NCBI GenBank assembly: GCA_015488935.1
Contig: WFMU01000102.1
Coordinates: 1-6,854 of the forward strand
Direction of reading: 5' to 3'
Origin: Flavobacteriaceae bacterium
Lineage (GTDB): Bacteria; Bacteroidota; Bacteroidia; Flavobacteriales; Flavobacteriaceae
Length of the DNA: 6,854 nt
Below, in pieces: positions 6,779 through 6,854 of this stretch (its first letter is position 1; each line of letters starts with the position of its first letter). Below the pieces are notes generated by a model. It had not been told where the DNA came from and searched no databases. It was given only the letters and a program-made list of their open reading frames with translations. The position numbers were made by a program, and so were the translations under genes.

Positions 6779-6786
6779 CAAATATA
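6779..6786 (-). promoter_or_regulatory. Bacteroidota-type -7 promoter box for the repeat protein gene
   Basis: The minus strand reads TATATTTG, a full match to TAnnTTTG, ending 38 bases upstream of the ATG at 6740. The leader would be about 30 bases, A/T-rich, without a Shine-Dalgarno sequence, which is usual in Bacteroidota. No convincing -33 TTG is seen at the expected distance. Confidence 0.6.
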
Positions 6787-6836
6787 CAACAAATAATAGT
6801 CATTATTTAAAATACATAATTATTTATTAACAATTT

Positions 6837-6854
6837 CTGTCTCTTATACACATC
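6837..6854. other. Tn5 mosaic end / tagmentation adapter remnant at contig end
   Basis: The final 18 bases, CTGTCTCTTATACACATC, equal the reverse complement of the Tn5 19-bp mosaic end minus its last base. This is the sequence read through when Nextera-type libraries have short inserts. It ends flush with the window and no transposase gene is near, so it is best read as untrimmed adapter, not genomic DNA. True sequence probably stops at or just before 6836. Confidence 0.93.

Noticed and set aside
6837..6854. A genuine Tn5/IS50 end marking a transposon boundary
   Set aside because: The engineered mosaic end differs from both natural IS50 ends, it sits exactly at the sequence end, and no transposase or second end is present, so adapter is the simpler reading.

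Overview
The window is AT-rich bacterial DNA, most likely from the Bacteroidota (Flavobacteriia or a close relative). The evidence is four-fold. Near-perfect TAnnTTTG promoter boxes, typical of the Bacteroidota sigma factor, lie upstream of genes. There is an S46-family dipeptidyl peptidase, a family typical of this phylum though not confined to it. Signal peptides end in A|Q. The OmpA-type C-terminal domain carries a Cys-containing loop before the NRR motif that I know from Bacteroidota proteins. No RNA gene, CRISPR array, insertion sequence or phage gene was found, and no gap between genes exceeds about 130 bases.

Layout from left to right. At 5-12 is the -7 box of a promoter reading leftward out of the window. 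At 132-1472 (-) is a DUF819-family polytopic membrane protein. It is divergent, across a 108-base gap, from a secreted S46 dipeptidyl peptidase at 1581-3710 (+), whose active-site pattern fits the Asp/Glu-specific DPP11 type. A strong bidirectional hairpin terminator (3766-3802) separates this from a convergent small DUF1801-family gene at 3811-4164 (-). A second hairpin (4196-4221) terminates the large gene at 4242-6740 (-). That gene encodes an 832-residue exported protein with a C-terminal OmpA-like peptidoglycan-binding domain and two long tandem arrays of a 23-residue repeat. The last 18 bases (6837-6854) are exactly the Tn5 mosaic end used in tagmentation libraries, so they are almost certainly adapter sequence at a contig end.

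The four genes look like separate transcription units: each has its own promoter candidate or terminator, and there is no operon and no obvious shared pathway. The peptidase plausibly releases dipeptides in the periplasm and the DUF819 protein may be a transporter, but coupling between them is only a guess from divergent placement.

The most interesting object is the repeat protein. Its two arrays are related in sequence but differ strongly in charge (about -11 versus +43 by hand count). Each has a three-unit higher-order period (69 and 68 residues) and each is preceded by a CxxxC segment. Array 2 shows very recent DNA-level duplication, so copy number may vary between strains or be wrong in a short-read assembly.
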